Shown one piece after another: positions 1-15,100 of a stretch of DNA of 64,000 bases (positions are counted from its first letter, which is position 1; each line of letters starts with the position of its first letter). Source of the DNA: Litoditis marina. Taxonomy: Eukaryota; Nematoda; Chromadorea; Rhabditida; Rhabditidae. The translations under genes and the position numbers were made by a program. The notes under the pieces were generated by a model, which was given only the letters and a program-made list of their open reading frames with translations, was not told the DNA's origin and did not search any database. The stretch spans positions 27,075,521 through 27,139,520 of the forward strand of contig OZ038435.1 of NCBI GenBank assembly GCA_964036275.1, read 5' to 3'.

Positions 1-3000
1 CCCGCGTTTTTCGACGAGTCATATAATTTGAAGCGTTTATTACGTTTCCCCCATTTATGTTGCACACACGTTGGTACTGGTAAATTAGTGGTTCTTTATA
101 AGATCTTGTTTCTTACAAGTTTTTCTAGTGGAAAAAGTAAAAATATATTGGAGGAGAACCTCTAAATTAACGTTTTTGGATCTTTAGTCTTCAAAGTTCT
201 TATAGTTTATAGTGTACTATACAGAAACAATGTTATCATGATAGTCCTAAATTTCCATACCATACCCTTTTCTCGGCCCAAACATGTTGTGTCTGTGTGT
301 AACATGTAAATGTGTGCCCCACCTATAGATTATGTGCTCTCGCGATGTTGTTGCATGGGTATATATTTGAATAATTTCCCCCTGCATCTGTTACCGGTGT
401 GTTGACAACCAGCCCTCCTTCCTGTCACCCTCTTGTCACCCTGTCACGGACTAATTGGCAGCCAGACATCATCTTCATGTCTCTAACCACAGATTGACAC
501 TGGCAATTAGTTGTGTTTCGACAGTTCTCGACGCTTTTCACGTGAAAGTACACGTTTGATAGGTTCAGTTAACCACCAGGCTTCATCACTAGTGGTAGTG
601 GTTAAGTAGATTTTGATATTCGAGATGAGCTCATATTTCTATATTTTCTCTGTTCTCTCCTTTCTCCCTCTCTCTTCTCATCCTCTCCCTCCCTCTTTTC
701 TTTCTGCTACTATTTGAATGTGTTTGTGTTGCCAGAAACTGAGACAAAAACTTCTCTCCTCCCCCTCTTTCAAGCCATCTTTTTGTCTGTTCTACCGAGC
801 CAGGTGGAACACTTTTTGTGTCCACATGAGATGACTATGCCAAACAGGCAGCAAGACGTCTGATTCACGAAAAAAGACAAAAAGATACATTTGTGGCTTC
901 CATTCACGCGTCTCGAAACAAACACCGCGATTCACACCTCTTTTGTACATCCATTGCACCCCCGTTCAATTGTTTGCCGTAGCTTGTTCTGCTTGTTTCA
1001 ATACGCGAGGCGGTTTGGGTGGAAGAAAAGGTGAAAGTTTAAGGGTGAACGTGTTAGAGAACCATGTTGGTTGCCGGTATCCATCTCCCTCTCTCTATTT
1101 CCTTTTCTCCTTTTTGTTCTCTTTCTCTTTCTCTTTCTTTCCCTTTTTGACATAAGTGTGTCACCTGTTCATCATTTTCGTTGAGCAGTGCGACGTATCC
1201 CGTTCCAATCCAATCCAATCGAGAAACTCTTGAAAAAGTGTCGAAAGTAGAGGATTTGAAATCGAATCGCACAAGGTTGTTTGACAATGTCCAACTAACA
1301 CGCACTGACCATCTAGATAACAGATACTCTATACTCCTTTTTACTCGAACCTGGGAGCCTACAGTATCCCATTGAAAATTGTAGTTTATCGAGTTCAAGG
1401 TACACTCACTTACTCCAAACTACTACATTTGCCTGACTTAGTGAGAAAATATACTATTCAATGATTCAATTGCTTTTTTCCTTGATCTAGCTCTCATTAT
1501 ACTACTTCAACTAAATGTTTCACGCAATGGTAATATACCAAGGTATACTCGCATTCACTGGTATTCCCAGTCATACTTTCTTTGTCTCTACTAGTTCCTC
1601 GAATTCCGTCCAGCTGGCTCATGCCGCGTGCCACTAGCGACACGTGTTGTGGTAATTATGTGATAGTTAACCTTTGGCGGCAACATGCTGGCTACATGCC
1701 GATATGGCCGATTACTCGCGGCGATTACGCCTGGAATTGCGGTCAGTTGCGCATGCGACCGGCAACAGGTGCTGCCACCATGCCTGTCCCAGAGATTTCT
1801 GACAGATTTGAAGACCATGTTGCTCTTTGGAGTTATCTAGCAAATAGTTTTCTCTATCTCTCTCTATATCTCTCTCTCTCTCTCACTCTCTCACCCTCCC
1901 TCTATCTCATTCTTCTTTCCCCGCTCTGTGTGTTTCTCTCATGCGCTCGTTCTCTACCTTTTCCTCTCTCTTTCTCTTCTTTTCTCTAATTTTCTCGGAC
2001 TCGAAATGAGAACCGTCAAACGGTGGAGATTCGAGAGAACAAGCATCACTGATTCCTTTCTCTGTTCCGGCTCGTACCATATTCCCTCGGCCCTCTCTGG
2101 TAGCGGCATATCATTTGTAGTTCGTTGGCTTCTCACCCCGTATATATCATATTAATGGTCAATTAGCATTTCTACCGTGAGAAGATTGGGATGTAACGTG
2201 GTAGACCCATACAAATTACACCATAAACTATGGTAAGCTCTGGATTCTCAGTTTAAGTCACATATAGGTTTTATCGATCAGTTTTAATCATGGTGCTGGC
2301 TGAACCCCGAACTTTCGGACTCTCGCAAGTACAGTAATATCGATTATGTGCTGATAAACGAAATATTTGTCTACTTTGAGTGTAATCGATTATAAGGCTT
2401 CCTATCATAAACAACTTGCTACTAGATTTTCCCACAGTTTACTGAACTTCTGTTCGTTCGATTTCGTCGAAGTGGTGGTTAACGGACAATCTTTCTGTTC
2501 CCAACGACTTTCACTCCGGAGCAGAATGTAATTTCGACGTTTTCTTTCTTGATAGCTTCCATTTTGGATAGTTCCACTACGACTTCCATTTCTAAGATCT
2601 TCTTCCGGACAAGTTTTATGCCGGATCTCCGCTCCGCTCCGATTTTCCGTTCCGGACCAACTTTTACTCGATACAAAACTACAAACTGCCGTCAGGTGTG
2701 TGTGGGTGCGGCTGCGGGTTGCTGTCGGCGGCTGCCTGTCATCTCCCTTATATCATAGGCGAAGAGGGTCAGTTGGATCGAGTTACCACAGACCAGCCAC
2801 CATTTTCCACTTGCGCCATCATTTGCATTTAGATTATGACACGCCGATTGGGTTACACGCGCGCCTGCAAAACACACGTCTACGAGTGGTGTTTGCTAGG
2901 AGTTTTACTGGGAGTTTTACGTGGAGTCCACGTGCTTCGAGGCTCACTGGATGAGACGGTCTTTTCTTGGGTACTCCGCCGAGTACGTCTTGTAGTTACT

Positions 3001-3930
3001 GTAATACTAGTTACTGTAATATTCCGTGTTGATATTGTTTTACAAGTTTGACAGAGTTTCTCTCTTTTCTAACCCCCTGTTTAATTTTTCTTCCCTAACC
3101 AATTGGCAGTTCATTCGAATCTCATCCATTCCTCATCTCTTCCCATAGCTTTTTGATCGGTCATCCTGCTCTCTTCTGCTTCTTTCTCCCTTTCCTTGTT
3201 TTTATAAGAAGGCGGTGTTTCAGGCAATTGCTGACTTTTCAACAAAAACCTCTATTGAGTAACAATTTGCATTCGGCTCTCTGAGAATCGCGCGCTCATT
3301 CCATGATGACTAATTTATGTTTGTTGGTTTCAATGTGAGCGCAGTAGATATGTTTCCCAAAATGTACCACATTTTCTGTTCAAACACAACTTTTCTACCT
3401 CGATGTTTCCCACTGATTACATTACGCTATTTCACGCCATAGTAGGTTTTATGTTGTTGACAAACTATAAGTTACGTGAAGCATGTCAACACCTTTGAAA
3501 AGAGAACGTGTGCTTTACTCAGGTTCTCACGTTTCACATCACTGACTAGAAAACCAATTAGGGTTTCTGGATTGCTAGATCAACTGTTTCTATAAATTGA
3601 AGAGAACAACAGTTGTTGTTCGTACCATTCTATCGATTTCGAAAGTCTTCGGTTCAAATTGACAGCGACTAGTCTTTGAGGATGGTCATTCATCCGGCCG
3701 CCTCTGTTTATGAGATAAATCATATTCGAACAAGCTCGGTGGTCGGAAGGATTTGCACTTTGCTATACGCGTTTGGTCGAAGTTCATAACCTCTCTCCCT
3801 CTCTATTTCACGTCTTTCTCTTTCTCTCTCTATACCTTTATATCAATCTCTATCGCTGATTTCTTTTCTCTCTCTCTCTCCCTCTCTCTCCCTCTCTCTC
3901 CCTCTCTCTCTACCCCTCTCTCTCTCTACC

Positions 3931-3964
<34 letters not shown>

Positions 3965-6900
3965 CCATTCTCTCCATATATCATGTTCAAACCACCTCCT
4001 TCTGCCCCTTATTAATCCGACCACCTAATATGCCGCCCAAAGTACCTGATTACATTACACCTTGTCCTGTTTGAGTACCGTACTCTCATCTGCCCTTGCC
4101 ACTTGTACATCCCAGTTGACTGTAGAATGATCGTTATTCACTTGATAGTTATGGTTTTTTCTCTAGTAGTATAAATTTAAACACCTTGCGTTTGTTTAGT
4201 TCCAGAAGAGGGATAGTTCGCAACTTACTGTTTTTTCGGTAGTTTTTTTTACATAGTTATACCGTTTTTGCACATTTACAAAATTTGATATTAAGATAGA
4301 AGGCTTTGGCGTGTGTTTATTCACATAAATGGTAGTCAATGAAGCTTCTGCTATTACGGTGTCGATCATTTTCGCTGTGCCGCCTGTAACAATGATGAAT
4401 CGAACCATCTGTATGCCTATCACCAACCGCCTTTCGCCTACTAGAATTAATTATTCACTTTATGCAGCAGTTTAGATTGGATGTAGACAAAATAAGTATA
4501 TAAACTGTACTTGGGGTAATTGTATACTTTGTATATCGACTCTGGTAATGTGGTAGTGTATAATCGTTTAGCTCGATTTGTTTATTATCGGCGCCCACAG
4601 TGAATCAATGCCTCATTGTGCTTCTCTGATTGTTTATTCGTGCCAGCACAGTTGGCGTCGGGATACGGTATCTGGGAGTTCCCGCTGTGCGCCTTATGTC
4701 AGTCCGTGAAATCGGCGTCATTTCATGGGGGTTGCTGCCGCGCGGCCTCTTTCAGCTGCCATTAGAGTCAAGGTCTGAACGCCCTTCGAAATAGACTCTT
4801 GTGTCACTTTGATTCCAATCCCATCTTATTGAGACACACTCGAACGGGGTAATAAGGACGTATGCATTACGTGATCATAGTCACTTTAACCTTCTTGTAC
4901 GTTGATTCCGATCCTAGAACGTAGCTAACCTTAGTTGATTTCGAAAGCTCAGCTCACGCTCGAGAAAAACGTGTATCAGCTCGTGTTCGTGAGATTCGAG
5001 CTTGTCTCGCCAACGTCTTGTTGTCGTTGTTTCCATATAAGCGTAGGTTTTAGTATACATAATTCTTCTCGAAAATGAGTCAACGTTGAATGAACATTGA
5101 AGTTGCGAACGTTGTTCCAATGCAGGACTGGGTGCCGTCTATCAGTTGCCAGCATCTGGGCGAGTAGCCGTCACGTAACACGTCCCCCCCTCTATCACCG
5201 GACAGCATCGGATGAGCAGGCAACCGGGGACACGTCCCCCAGTGACACTAATTATATAGAAGAAAGGGTCCCTTCATAGTTAGTTATCAGATGGGTGGTC
5301 CCCCTAAATCAATTCATCTCACACCCATTTTATGGTCTTGCATCGCGGGCAGCTGCTTATAACTTTGATGTCCGTTGTTTTTAATAAATTTTCGGTCAAT
5401 ACTACCTTTAAAACGTGTTGAATGAACTTTACACGCACGTGAACACGTGAAGAGTTTTTTAGTTGATGACCACAATATCTTCCTCAGTTTGTCTTGATTC
5501 GACACATACCCTTATTGTAATGGATGGAGGGGGGGGGGGGGGGCGAAAGTATAATGTTCGCAAGAGATTGATATCCTACCTCCCAGTCGATCCTGGGTTC
5601 TTTCATGGTTCTCCTATAATCTGTGCCTAATTGTCTTTTGCATCTGGAAGATATGACAAGAGAGGGATGAGTGTTTTGACCGCCGATTGCCGCGGCTGCA
5701 GATGTTTTGCACGCTCTTTTCAATTAAATTCCCCCTCCTTTAAGCGGAAAATTGGCCCTTGGAGGCAGCGTTCTCCAAGATTCTTCTATTATCTCTTCTA
5801 GTCTTCGAAAAGATGGCCGTTTTCGAGTAAATCACGACAGATTTACGTATTTTGCATTGAGAATGTACACATTTTCCTTTTTTCAAATGAGGAAAGTTCT
5901 GTTTTGTGAATATTTCTGTCGTTCTAGCCAAGTAAAGTCGTTTTATGCCCGAATTTCGCATTGAAAATGTTTACATTTTCCTCCTTTTTAGAGGAAAAAG
6001 GCTTCTTTTTAGAACATTTCCAGCTATCTAGCCAAGTTTGCCCGGGTATAAGCGTTCTTTTTCTGGGATGGACCAACTCAATTGCCGGGAGGCTCTCCGT
6101 GATTGGCTCCTAAATTACATGCTCATTTTTATCCGCTCTGACTCATTCTCGCTCAATTCGTCTCAGTTTTTAGGGTGTTCGTGGGCATTTGGTGGCTCAT
6201 TTCTCTAGAAATGACCAATAAATAGACAATGAATTGGAATTTGTTATTTTAGGTGTATGGGAACAGTTTTCACCCCCCCCCCCCCCATTTTTGTTCGGGA
6301 TCATTAATTGATATAGTGCTTACTGACCTTAATTTTAATCCAATTTGTTTGAATTTTCTTACTGTATGCCCGGCGATCTCTGAACCTGGCAGCTCCATGC
6401 CCAATTGGTATTCTCTCCATTTTCGGTCTTATTGACTTGTTTCAATTGAGTTCTTCATCGCCGCAGCGAATTTCATAATCTCGTCTAGTCGCTGGCCATG
6501 TAACCGCTTCCTGTCACATTTCCCTCAAAATGGCTATAACATGACCAGTTTTTCTCGGCTCCTTCGGGAAACCCCATTTCCCGGGCTGACTCAGTTGTGC
6601 AAGCAGTATAGTTCTTGATCAGTCGCAAGCCTAGAATTAGTCCTTTTTAACGAAAGTGGTGATAGTACTGTACCTTTCCTGGTAGTCTCTCCCATGGTTT
6701 GATAGACAAGAACTGTTCAACCGTGTCTTATGCCTTTTCATTTTAGTAGGACAAAAAAAGTTTGAATGCTTGTTTTATGTTTTTTTTTGCATCTTTTCGC
6801 TTTAGTAGTCAAGAACACTCTGGGAGAACATAAATCCAATCGCATGTCCTTGTGATGATGGTCCGGCATGATTCTAGCCCGGTTCGCGCCCGATTCCCGG

Positions 6901-8971
6901 CTTCCTGACCCGGTCTCGCCCGTTTTCACCCCATCTGCCGGTTTTTATGGCCTCTCTGGTCCTCCATTGCTTTTAATCATTCTCCTCTTCTCTTCTCGTT
7001 TCATTATACTTGCTGCCAAATGGTTTTTCGATGAGGGAATTCGGACCCGTCTGGCAGCATGCCGCCGCCCTGCCACGGCAATAGGCTGCTCCGCCATACT
7101 GATATGACTCATCCAGCATCAGCTTCAGTTAGCAATATTCTCGGAAAGTTGGATTGAGCTAGAGAAAAATAGAGATTTCCATGTTCTTCCCCGTTTGGAA
7201 TAGAACAGTTTGCTGTTTTCTACTGATGAAAGATTTCTTGATGTTTCTGAAGTTGAAGTTCCAGCTACGTCCTGGGATTGTCTACTCAAAGATACCAGAA
7301 TGGTTATTCAGCTAGTACTTTACCCCTGAGGAAAAACTCTCTTATTTCGTTATTCGTATGCGTCTAGTAAAAGGTATAGTCGGGTAATACGTGTGAACCA
7401 CATCTCCACCATTGCTGATATTCCTACACGATTCACGTGATTTTTCATTATCTTCCAGTGCATACAGTTAACTAGTTCACTTCTAGTATGTACTTATCTA
7501 TTACTAATGTATAAGTGAATCCAATTTCCCTCTGATCTACAACTCTGGCTGGTTAGTTTGTGAGTAGCCGGCTATTCCCCCGAGATGGTTGTGAATTGCA
7601 ACCAATTCATGCCGTTTTCATAAAGCCCGAGCCGACTTATGCAACTATTCTGCATATATTATCGTGTTCTCTTTTCCAAGAAAGTTATGACAAACATAGA
7701 ACAGTTATTTATCTCACTTTTGAAATTGTCTGTATGTAGTTTGTAGTTGGCTTAGTTCAAAATCTGCGCGATTGTGAACAATTTTCCGAAGATTCAGTAT
7801 ACCTAAAACTTTTCTAACATATTAGTGAAAGTCGCCTAAATGAGCTTTCTACCCGTTTTCACGTGAATATGAACTTTCGAGAGACACTCCCTTTGAAAAC
7901 CGTTCAAGAGTACATATTTTTGTGTTTTTCGTAATCTGGCGACAACGTGTGATGTAGGCAGATGAATCATGCTGCGACATTCACCCCCTTTTGTTTTATA
8001 TGATGAACAGCGCCGCTTTTTGGTGACCTTTCACGCTTTTCACCCTTTTGAACCTAGTTTTTGAGTGCAACAACTTTTAAATCGAGAAACAGGTTAGTGT
8101 AGGGTTTCAGAGAGAACGTGCAATGATTGAGTAGCATGGTAAATCATTGTGCTTCATTATATTGGAAAATACAGGGTTTTTGTTAATCGGAACGAATAAT
8201 TTTTATCTCTCCACTCTATTTTTCTTTCTCTTTCTCTTTCCCTCTTTCTCTCTCTCTATCTCTCTCGTCTCTCTTTTTAACCTAGTGTTCCTATCTACTT
8301 CCTCTGTACCACCAGGGGGTACCGGAAATTGTCCAATGTCCATGGGGGTGTCACTTCCTCTTCTGAATACACAGAAGAAATATTGTCTCATTGTACTGTG
8401 CTCATCCACACCTCAATGCTAGTTAGTTTATTAGTATACTAGCATAGTTTCATAGCAATAGTATTCAATGTGAAAGTTATTTTACAAAATATAATGGTGT
8501 ATTATATTTAAAGTAATTTCTCGAGTTGAACTCGATCTACTAAAGAACCCATCCTACTTTTTATATTTCTTTCCAGTCACTTTTCTGATTCTCCCTATAT
8601 CTCGTTCTGTAGTTTGATCCCGTTGTTTTTCGGTGAAAGTTCAAAACATATGGTTTTGATCAAACTACAACGAATATTTGGTCACTTATAATACGTTTTC
8701 TGAAATTACTACACTTCATTGACGTATAATGTTTTTTCTTCCGTTTCTCATTGTCATGATTTCTTATGATACGTTCTCCCAGTGAACAATCGACTGGTAG
8801 GTTTGCTGGGAACTTTGCCATGTTTTTCGTCATTTCACACCTACGATGCGCAGTTTTTTTGCGAGGAATTTGCAAATCTACCAGTTTCTTTGTTTTCCGA
8901 GGTCATGTATGTTGATCCTGTGTCTCTCACTATGTTTCCCAGTCCAGTTTAAATTTCAGTACCACTTTCAG
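1..8971. other. Noncoding region upstream of the AGAP gene
   Basis: I find no supportable gene here on either strand. Open frames are short, lack a chain of splice sites, or come from CT-rich DNA (about 1080-1150, 1850-1990, 3790-3990, 8215-8280). AT-rich sequence is broken by GC-rich islands of 100-250 bp (about 1610-1800, 4590-4790, 5120-5250, 6860-7110) containing short palindromes and E-box-like CACGTG, which could be promoter or enhancer sequence for the downstream gene. This is inference from composition only. Homopolymer runs of G (about 5527-5543) and C (about 6273-6287) are also present. Confidence 0.6.
8608..8672. repeat. Short inverted repeat carrying the GTAGTTTGATC motif
   Basis: TGTAGTTTGATC at about 8608 is matched by its reverse complement GATCAAACTACA at about 8658, leaving roughly 40 nt between the arms. 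The same word recurs singly, in both orientations, at many other noncoding places in the window (for example 38081, 42184, 46168, 52055, 62092, 63954). The pair could fold as a hairpin, or it could be two neighbouring copies of a dispersed short repeat. Confidence 0.55.
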
Positions 8972-9019
8972 AATGTTGTGATATTTGCATCAGCTGTTCA
9001 TCCTATTTCATCTTCAACC
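8970..9019 (+). other. Probable trans-splice acceptor and 5' UTR of AGAP
   Basis: A TTTCAG acceptor ends at 8971, 48 nt before the chosen AUG at 9020; a second possible acceptor (CATCAG) ends at 8992. No upstream coding exon fits, so a spliced-leader acceptor is the simplest reading for a nematode. An AUG at 8973 is followed two codons later by a stop, a minimal upstream ORF out of frame with the gene. The open frame runs further upstream to 8846, but that part has intron-like composition. Confidence 0.5.
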
Positions 9020-9956
9020 ATGCCTCTAACCCGCACCCGCACCTCTCTCGACTACGAGGACTACGGCCTGATGTCGGGCTCGTTCTGGGCTCCGTGCCCG
9101 TACGCGGACCTCAACCGCAGCATCTACCAGACGCCCTCCGGCTGCTCCATGACCTACCGCATGAACATGACCATCAACGACCCCGAACACTTCTCCGTCG
9201 AGCACGATGACAGCTTCTTCACGCGCAAGCACAAGGGTTCACGTCTGTCACGTGCGCTGAAGGAGCTGTGGGGCCGCAGCGGCTCGAAGAAGGATCTCAG
9301 CCAGAGCTGCGTATACGGCCACAGTGCTGCCAACATGTCGTTGCGCGACGAGTCGCCGCGGAAACGTCGCGGCGTCTCCGCCAACGCCGCCCACAACCAG
9401 AGCATGTTCGCCCGCCACCCGCCCGTCGACTACACGTCCGTGCCGGTGCCGCGCTCCGTGCGCACCTATCAGCGCGCGCCTAGTGCCGACGCGGCCACCA
9501 TGCTGCCGCCAAAGACGCTGGCTAGTCGTCGTGCCGCTGCGCCCGTCCGCATCCAGAGCTTTGCGCTGCCGGAGCCGCGGCAGGTGCAGTTCCGTCAGCC
9601 GCGGACCAAGAAGTCGTCCTCTGCGAAACGCAGGGATTATCGGGGTACAATTTGGCTTAGCAAACATATAAAAGCTCAATAGTGCGAAAATTTGGAATAG
9701 GTTAAAGGATACCTAAAATTGTAGCATCACGTTTTGTATGTACTAAAAACGTACCTTTTTGGTAGTTGTGAAATGAGTCGAGCGGGTGTAGGAAATTGAT
9801 AGTGATAAATGAATGGATCAGCTGAAGTTTCTTTCTAATTAGTGTATTTTCCAGATTCGTTTGTGAACAGTCACGAGTGGACTCTGAGTCGAGGCATCAG
9901 CGAACTGCGACTGGTGAGTATCTTTTTTATTTCTCCCTTCTCTTCCTCCCTTTCTC

Positions 9957-10010
<54 letters not shown>

Positions 10011-12066
10011 TTTCCGAATCGCTGTCTTTCTATTCCTTTCTCTGAAAACTACCCATAAACTAAAACTACCCATCATTGAAAAGCTGTTGAAAAGATAAAG
10101 TTCAAACGCAAATTCTATGTTCAGCAAACCTGGGATAACACTTTCGAGTTTAGTTTAGAACGCCCACCTTGTTGATGTTCCTCCCGGCTTCGGAACTCTT
10201 TTTAGCCTCTAAATTGGGAATCAGACGCTCGAAAACACGAAACTTAGATAACGGTTTGACCTCCGAGGCAATGCTGGATCGATATACATAGTTTTTACTT
10301 ACGCTCCTTTGCTTCCCAATGTGGGGGCTACAAATAGGATCACAGCCTAATCTGACGTCATTCCCCGGCCCACGTATATCTTTTCTTCCCATCTTCCCCC
10401 CTAAACCGCTTACCTTCGACCTCTGACACCTGGCTTTTGTCCAACTCTCGCCATAATTACCCGTCCGCGCGCCTAATCGAACACCTTGCCACCACATAAC
10501 TTGACATGTTCATCAAAATTTGCTAGCATATGCCAGTTACAGCCACTTTATATAGGCTTTGTATACTAAAAATATCCGATATGTGCTATATTTCGGTTTT
10601 CACAACTTTTTTCAGTTTCTTCAAGTGTATAGTTAGTTGTTAGTGTGGAAATAGTCAGGGTTTCACAAATACCTAAGCGTGTTGGTAGAAGCACAGTTGA
10701 TGTCGTATATTAACTCGAATGTCATAGTTTTCCCTAAAAGTTACTTGTCTAATCTTCAAGATGACACGATTCAAACTGTGCTCCGAAAGCGTTTTGACGC
10801 AGATTCCCAAACTTTCGGTCTGGCGCAATCCGTCATTGCTTTGTTCCGTTCAAACCACACCCACTTTCGGTTTTCAAATTTCAGTCTCAACTTCTTTATG
10901 CCATAAAAGTATGCGATTTTTTCGACAAATCAATGTTCCTTTCAAAAATAGATTAGCAATAGAAGTTAAATTATCAGCGTAAATGATTTGTTTCCAAACA
11001 TTCACTGTACCTATGTCTCAGTCCCAGTTGCCCATAATACTCTTTTTTTTTGTGTTAAACAGAAACTCTTCTCGCATTGTTGCTATCTGCCTAACAACGT
11101 ATAATTATGTTTTATGTTATATAACGATTTTTCGATTGATTCGGTCGATCTAATCTATGGTTTCTCACATCCCGTGTTCCTTTGAACAACCACAACGTCT
11201 CTCCCCCGGTCTACGTGGCGGCACGTAGCCGCGCGACCAACTGCGGTGCTAATTGCCATCCAGCCAGATGTAATCATTCTCGTTCCCACAGCGTGTGGGC
11301 CCTAAATTCATCAGAAGCCGAGCGGTTGCGCAACCGCCGCCGTATTCAGCCGGCGCCTGCTAGCCAGCATGTCGCCAATAGTGTGGAATTCAAATTACTA
11401 CAAGTAGTTTTACTGGTTGAGACTTGAGACTATTGTTGCAACCAGTTTCGTTGGTGGCGACGTAAGCACTGAGACCAAAATTTGTGTAAATTGAATGAAT
11501 GAAGCTGAACTAGTTGATTTGAGACTGCCACCATCTCTAAACTCATATTCAAGTTGGGAGTAATTTACCGGTGCCGCGTGCTCAATAACAGTTGACAGAT
11601 TTAGTTTTTGAACCATAGGTTTCAATCATGTTTTCATTGTTCATAGTGTTTACTCTCTTTACGTAGTCTTCCATCTGTTTTTGAGACTGATAAGTAATGA
11701 AAGTGCTTTGGCTTTGGCTGGTAAATCTAAGTTTCCGTGCTCCACGCCTTACTAGTATTTCCAAGTCATAAGTATTGTGACCCGACGGGGCTTCCGCCAA
11801 GTTTTGAATTGCGCAACGGGGGCGTTCGTCGTTAATGTGTCAAATTTGTTTGCGCAACTTGAAATAGCACCACGGTGGCACACAATCGCGTGCGCAATAA
11901 TTGTCTTGCGCGTGCTGCGCTCAGGTGCCTCAACTAATATTAATCAGTTGCGCTATTCAAATAGTATGATTTATATTCATCGCAGATTAATGAATGATAC
12001 TTAATTATCTACTTTTAATCGTTGGTTCATAAAATCGAAATTGCGTATGCGAGTGGGAGATTAGGA

Positions 12067-12134
<68 letters not shown>

Positions 12135-15100
12135 AGTGGGGCATGAGATGGAGAGAGAGAAAACAATTGGGAGAGAGAAAGAGAGAGAGCAGGTGTACCT
12201 ACACCTGCTCTCTATCCTCTTCACGTAATGAGCGTAATAAGCTTACGCCATGGTGGTACATGTGTAAACAACCTCTTATTTTGAATTACTCTTTTATTAA
12301 TTCTTTCACACCGCCTTCTGTCTATCTATTACCACCTATTCTCTCTTTGTCTTCTATACTTCTCTTCCCTTTCTCTCTGTCTCTATACGTCATCTCTTTC
12401 TCTTTTTCTACCTTGCTGTGATTATTTCAAACCATTCTTGAAAGGGTGTCATTTAACCTCTACTTCAGAATTCACCTTAACCAAAATATTGTATTGAGAC
12501 TGTCCAACTGAGGTCAGCGGTATGTATTACCTTCACAATATTAGTTGATCATAGTAACTCGATCCGGTGCCTTATGGTACTTGACTTATTATTAGTATTG
12601 TTATTATTCATATCTAATTACAACTGGTTGTGTACATTGTATTAACTACCAAACTATCCCAATATATTAACAATTGGTTTAATAGTAACATGAAACGTGA
12701 AGAAACGTGAGAGGTTCTGCATCATCTCATCACACATGATATAAACGTGTTGATGTACAACGTTCCAGTTCATTCAAAAAGTTTTCGATCTCCTTTAACC
12801 GAGTTACGCATACAAGGCGTTTTTGAATAATTTCTTTGAGATAACCTCGTGTGTGGTCGTTTTATTCAAGTATAGGATAAGGGCGCATAGATAGAAGAAG
12901 GCTGACCACCGTGCAAACAGAGAGAGAGAGAGTTCTCCCTCTCTCTTTCTCTTTCTCTCTCTAGGAGTATTTGCTCATTAGGCCGAAAATTGCATCACTG
13001 CTGTAACCTAGCCAGCACGGAACCGAAGAAAGCCATCCATTAGCCATATTGTCACAGTCTCACGCGCTCATTCCAGCTTTACTGGTAGTAAATGGAGCGG
13101 TCACGGGAAACGTGAAGAAACGTGTTTTACGTGACATCTTTGACTAGCAGTTAGCTGCATGCAAAACTTTTCTATTAATGTTTTTGTGTGTGGGTTTAAC
13201 GTTCTTAGATCTGTGACTGGTTTTGAAATATAGATGAGTCGCGTAAACTATTTGTGTTTGTGAGACACCACCCATAGATTTTTAGCAATTAACCAATTTT
13301 ATTCAAGCTCCGCCCACTCTTCCGGGGGGTTTTTCCCAGTACTATTCCCAGTAGCACCGACTGATTGTTCTCTTTCATCCAAATCTGATGGTTGATTCCT
13401 AATCCGTCTGCCCCGTCTGCGCCCTCCTCTCCCAGCACAGTCTCTCGTGGCTGATCAGCGGGGTACCTTGTCTCTTTCTTTTCTTTTTGTTGTATAGCCA
13501 GGTCATGCCGGTAGTACAATAAACTCTCAACCCTACTATTCTTAGCCGAAAATCCAGCTGCACACTGTTTTTGCACCCCTTGTTTGTGTGCTCTACATAT
13601 TAGCAGTATTGATTGATTATAAATGGTATTTTTTGTATATACACTCTTTGCGTCTCATGTCTCTAACCACTTTTGTAAACCAAATTGTTAAGATAAATGC
13701 GACATACACTATATATTCACTGTGGAGATCACAGATCAGCCTAGTACTATCTACAGTATGATTCAATTCCATTTTGCATCCAGCCGGGATTAGCCTGCCT
13801 ATCACTGAGCTGATTCTGTATGCAACAGTAGCATGTCAACCCGCGCAGCTGCTCCGAGAGTCGAGCGAATTTGAAAACTGTCGCCCTGCGGTCAGCTGCA
13901 TTTATCATTCTAGCAACCGCAAGGCCTAAGATTTGTGCTTTTACTGTTCTAAGTCGCTCAACCTTAAAATGTTGATTCGTGATCTACGTTAGTTATTAGT
14001 TATTGTTTTTTTGGCAGTTTGCACTCTACTCTAGTTCAAACCGAGCTTATGTTTTCTAGATTCTACATTTTTCGATGTTTTTGATATGTGTAAAAGTAGA
14101 CTATAGTGTGCGGTCTTTGGTGCCAAATGTCTTCCTAATTGAAAGTTCTCCCTCTGATCTGAGTGTTAGTCCCAATGAGCAAGAGTCTTAGGAAAAAAGG
14201 TTCTTGTTCTTGCCTTGCTCTCTATAATAACAGAACATGACCGAATGAGCCGTGTAACTAGTCCGAATGAGTTAATGGTCGGTCGACCCGGTTACCCAAC
14301 CGGCTCGGTTCCGCTCCATTGACTCCCATGCCAGAGATGAAGGGACGGCATGCCGCCCTACCTTCTGCTACCCTCTTTCACGCACCATTTCAAATATCGC
14401 GCCACCCACTCACTACCAACTAACTTCTCACGCCAGGGTGGCTGGTTTGGCAACATCAACAAAACTTCGATTGTTCTTCTCTTTCTCATTCTCTCTCTCT
14501 CGGTCTCAGTCTTTCTCTCTCTCTCTCTCTCTCTTCCTATCCTTCTATCTCTCTTAGCCTCTTTTGCTATCATACTATCATTTCACGGAATTCACGTGAA
14601 CATGGGCAAAACAATGAGTATTCGTGTCCAGAACTCGTCTGTTACACCGTCTGCGTGATTGTAGTCTGTAGTCTGAACTTGTGCTATAGTCGTAACTAGG
14701 ATGTTCGACCGAACAAAATACATTTGTGCACTAACAACGAGATCTAGATATGTTCTGTGTTTTATATAATAAATTATAACAAAACTTATAGAATTTAATA
14801 ATAATAATGTAATATGTCGTCTGTTGCCCGACATAGTTCCCCCCTCTGTCCCCCAAGTGACCATTCTCATCGCCCTCTTTGATGTCCCCCTTGGTTCCCA
14901 CGCGGGGGTTCAAAATGTAGCCAGCAACTATCTGGCGGATGGCTAATCCGTCTCCTTTAACCGGCCATATACCGCTTCTTGCTACATATTCTTATCTAAT
15001 ACTCTGTGTTTTATGTATTTTCTATTATACGCGCCTTTATCTTCTTTCTTTTCTTCCAGAAACTGAAACTTGGTTCTAATCTTCGAATGTAGGTAGTACT

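Noticed and set aside
1582..1989. 135-codon plus-strand frame with a GC-rich first half
   Set aside because: The second half is a CT repeat, no matching exon or product is seen, and the GC-rich part is open on the other strand too; it looks like a noncoding GC island.
9026..9679. Long open frames on the minus strand and in the other plus frames over AGAP exon 1
   Set aside because: They are shadows of a GC-rich coding exon; only the frame starting at 9020 joins the conserved downstream exons.
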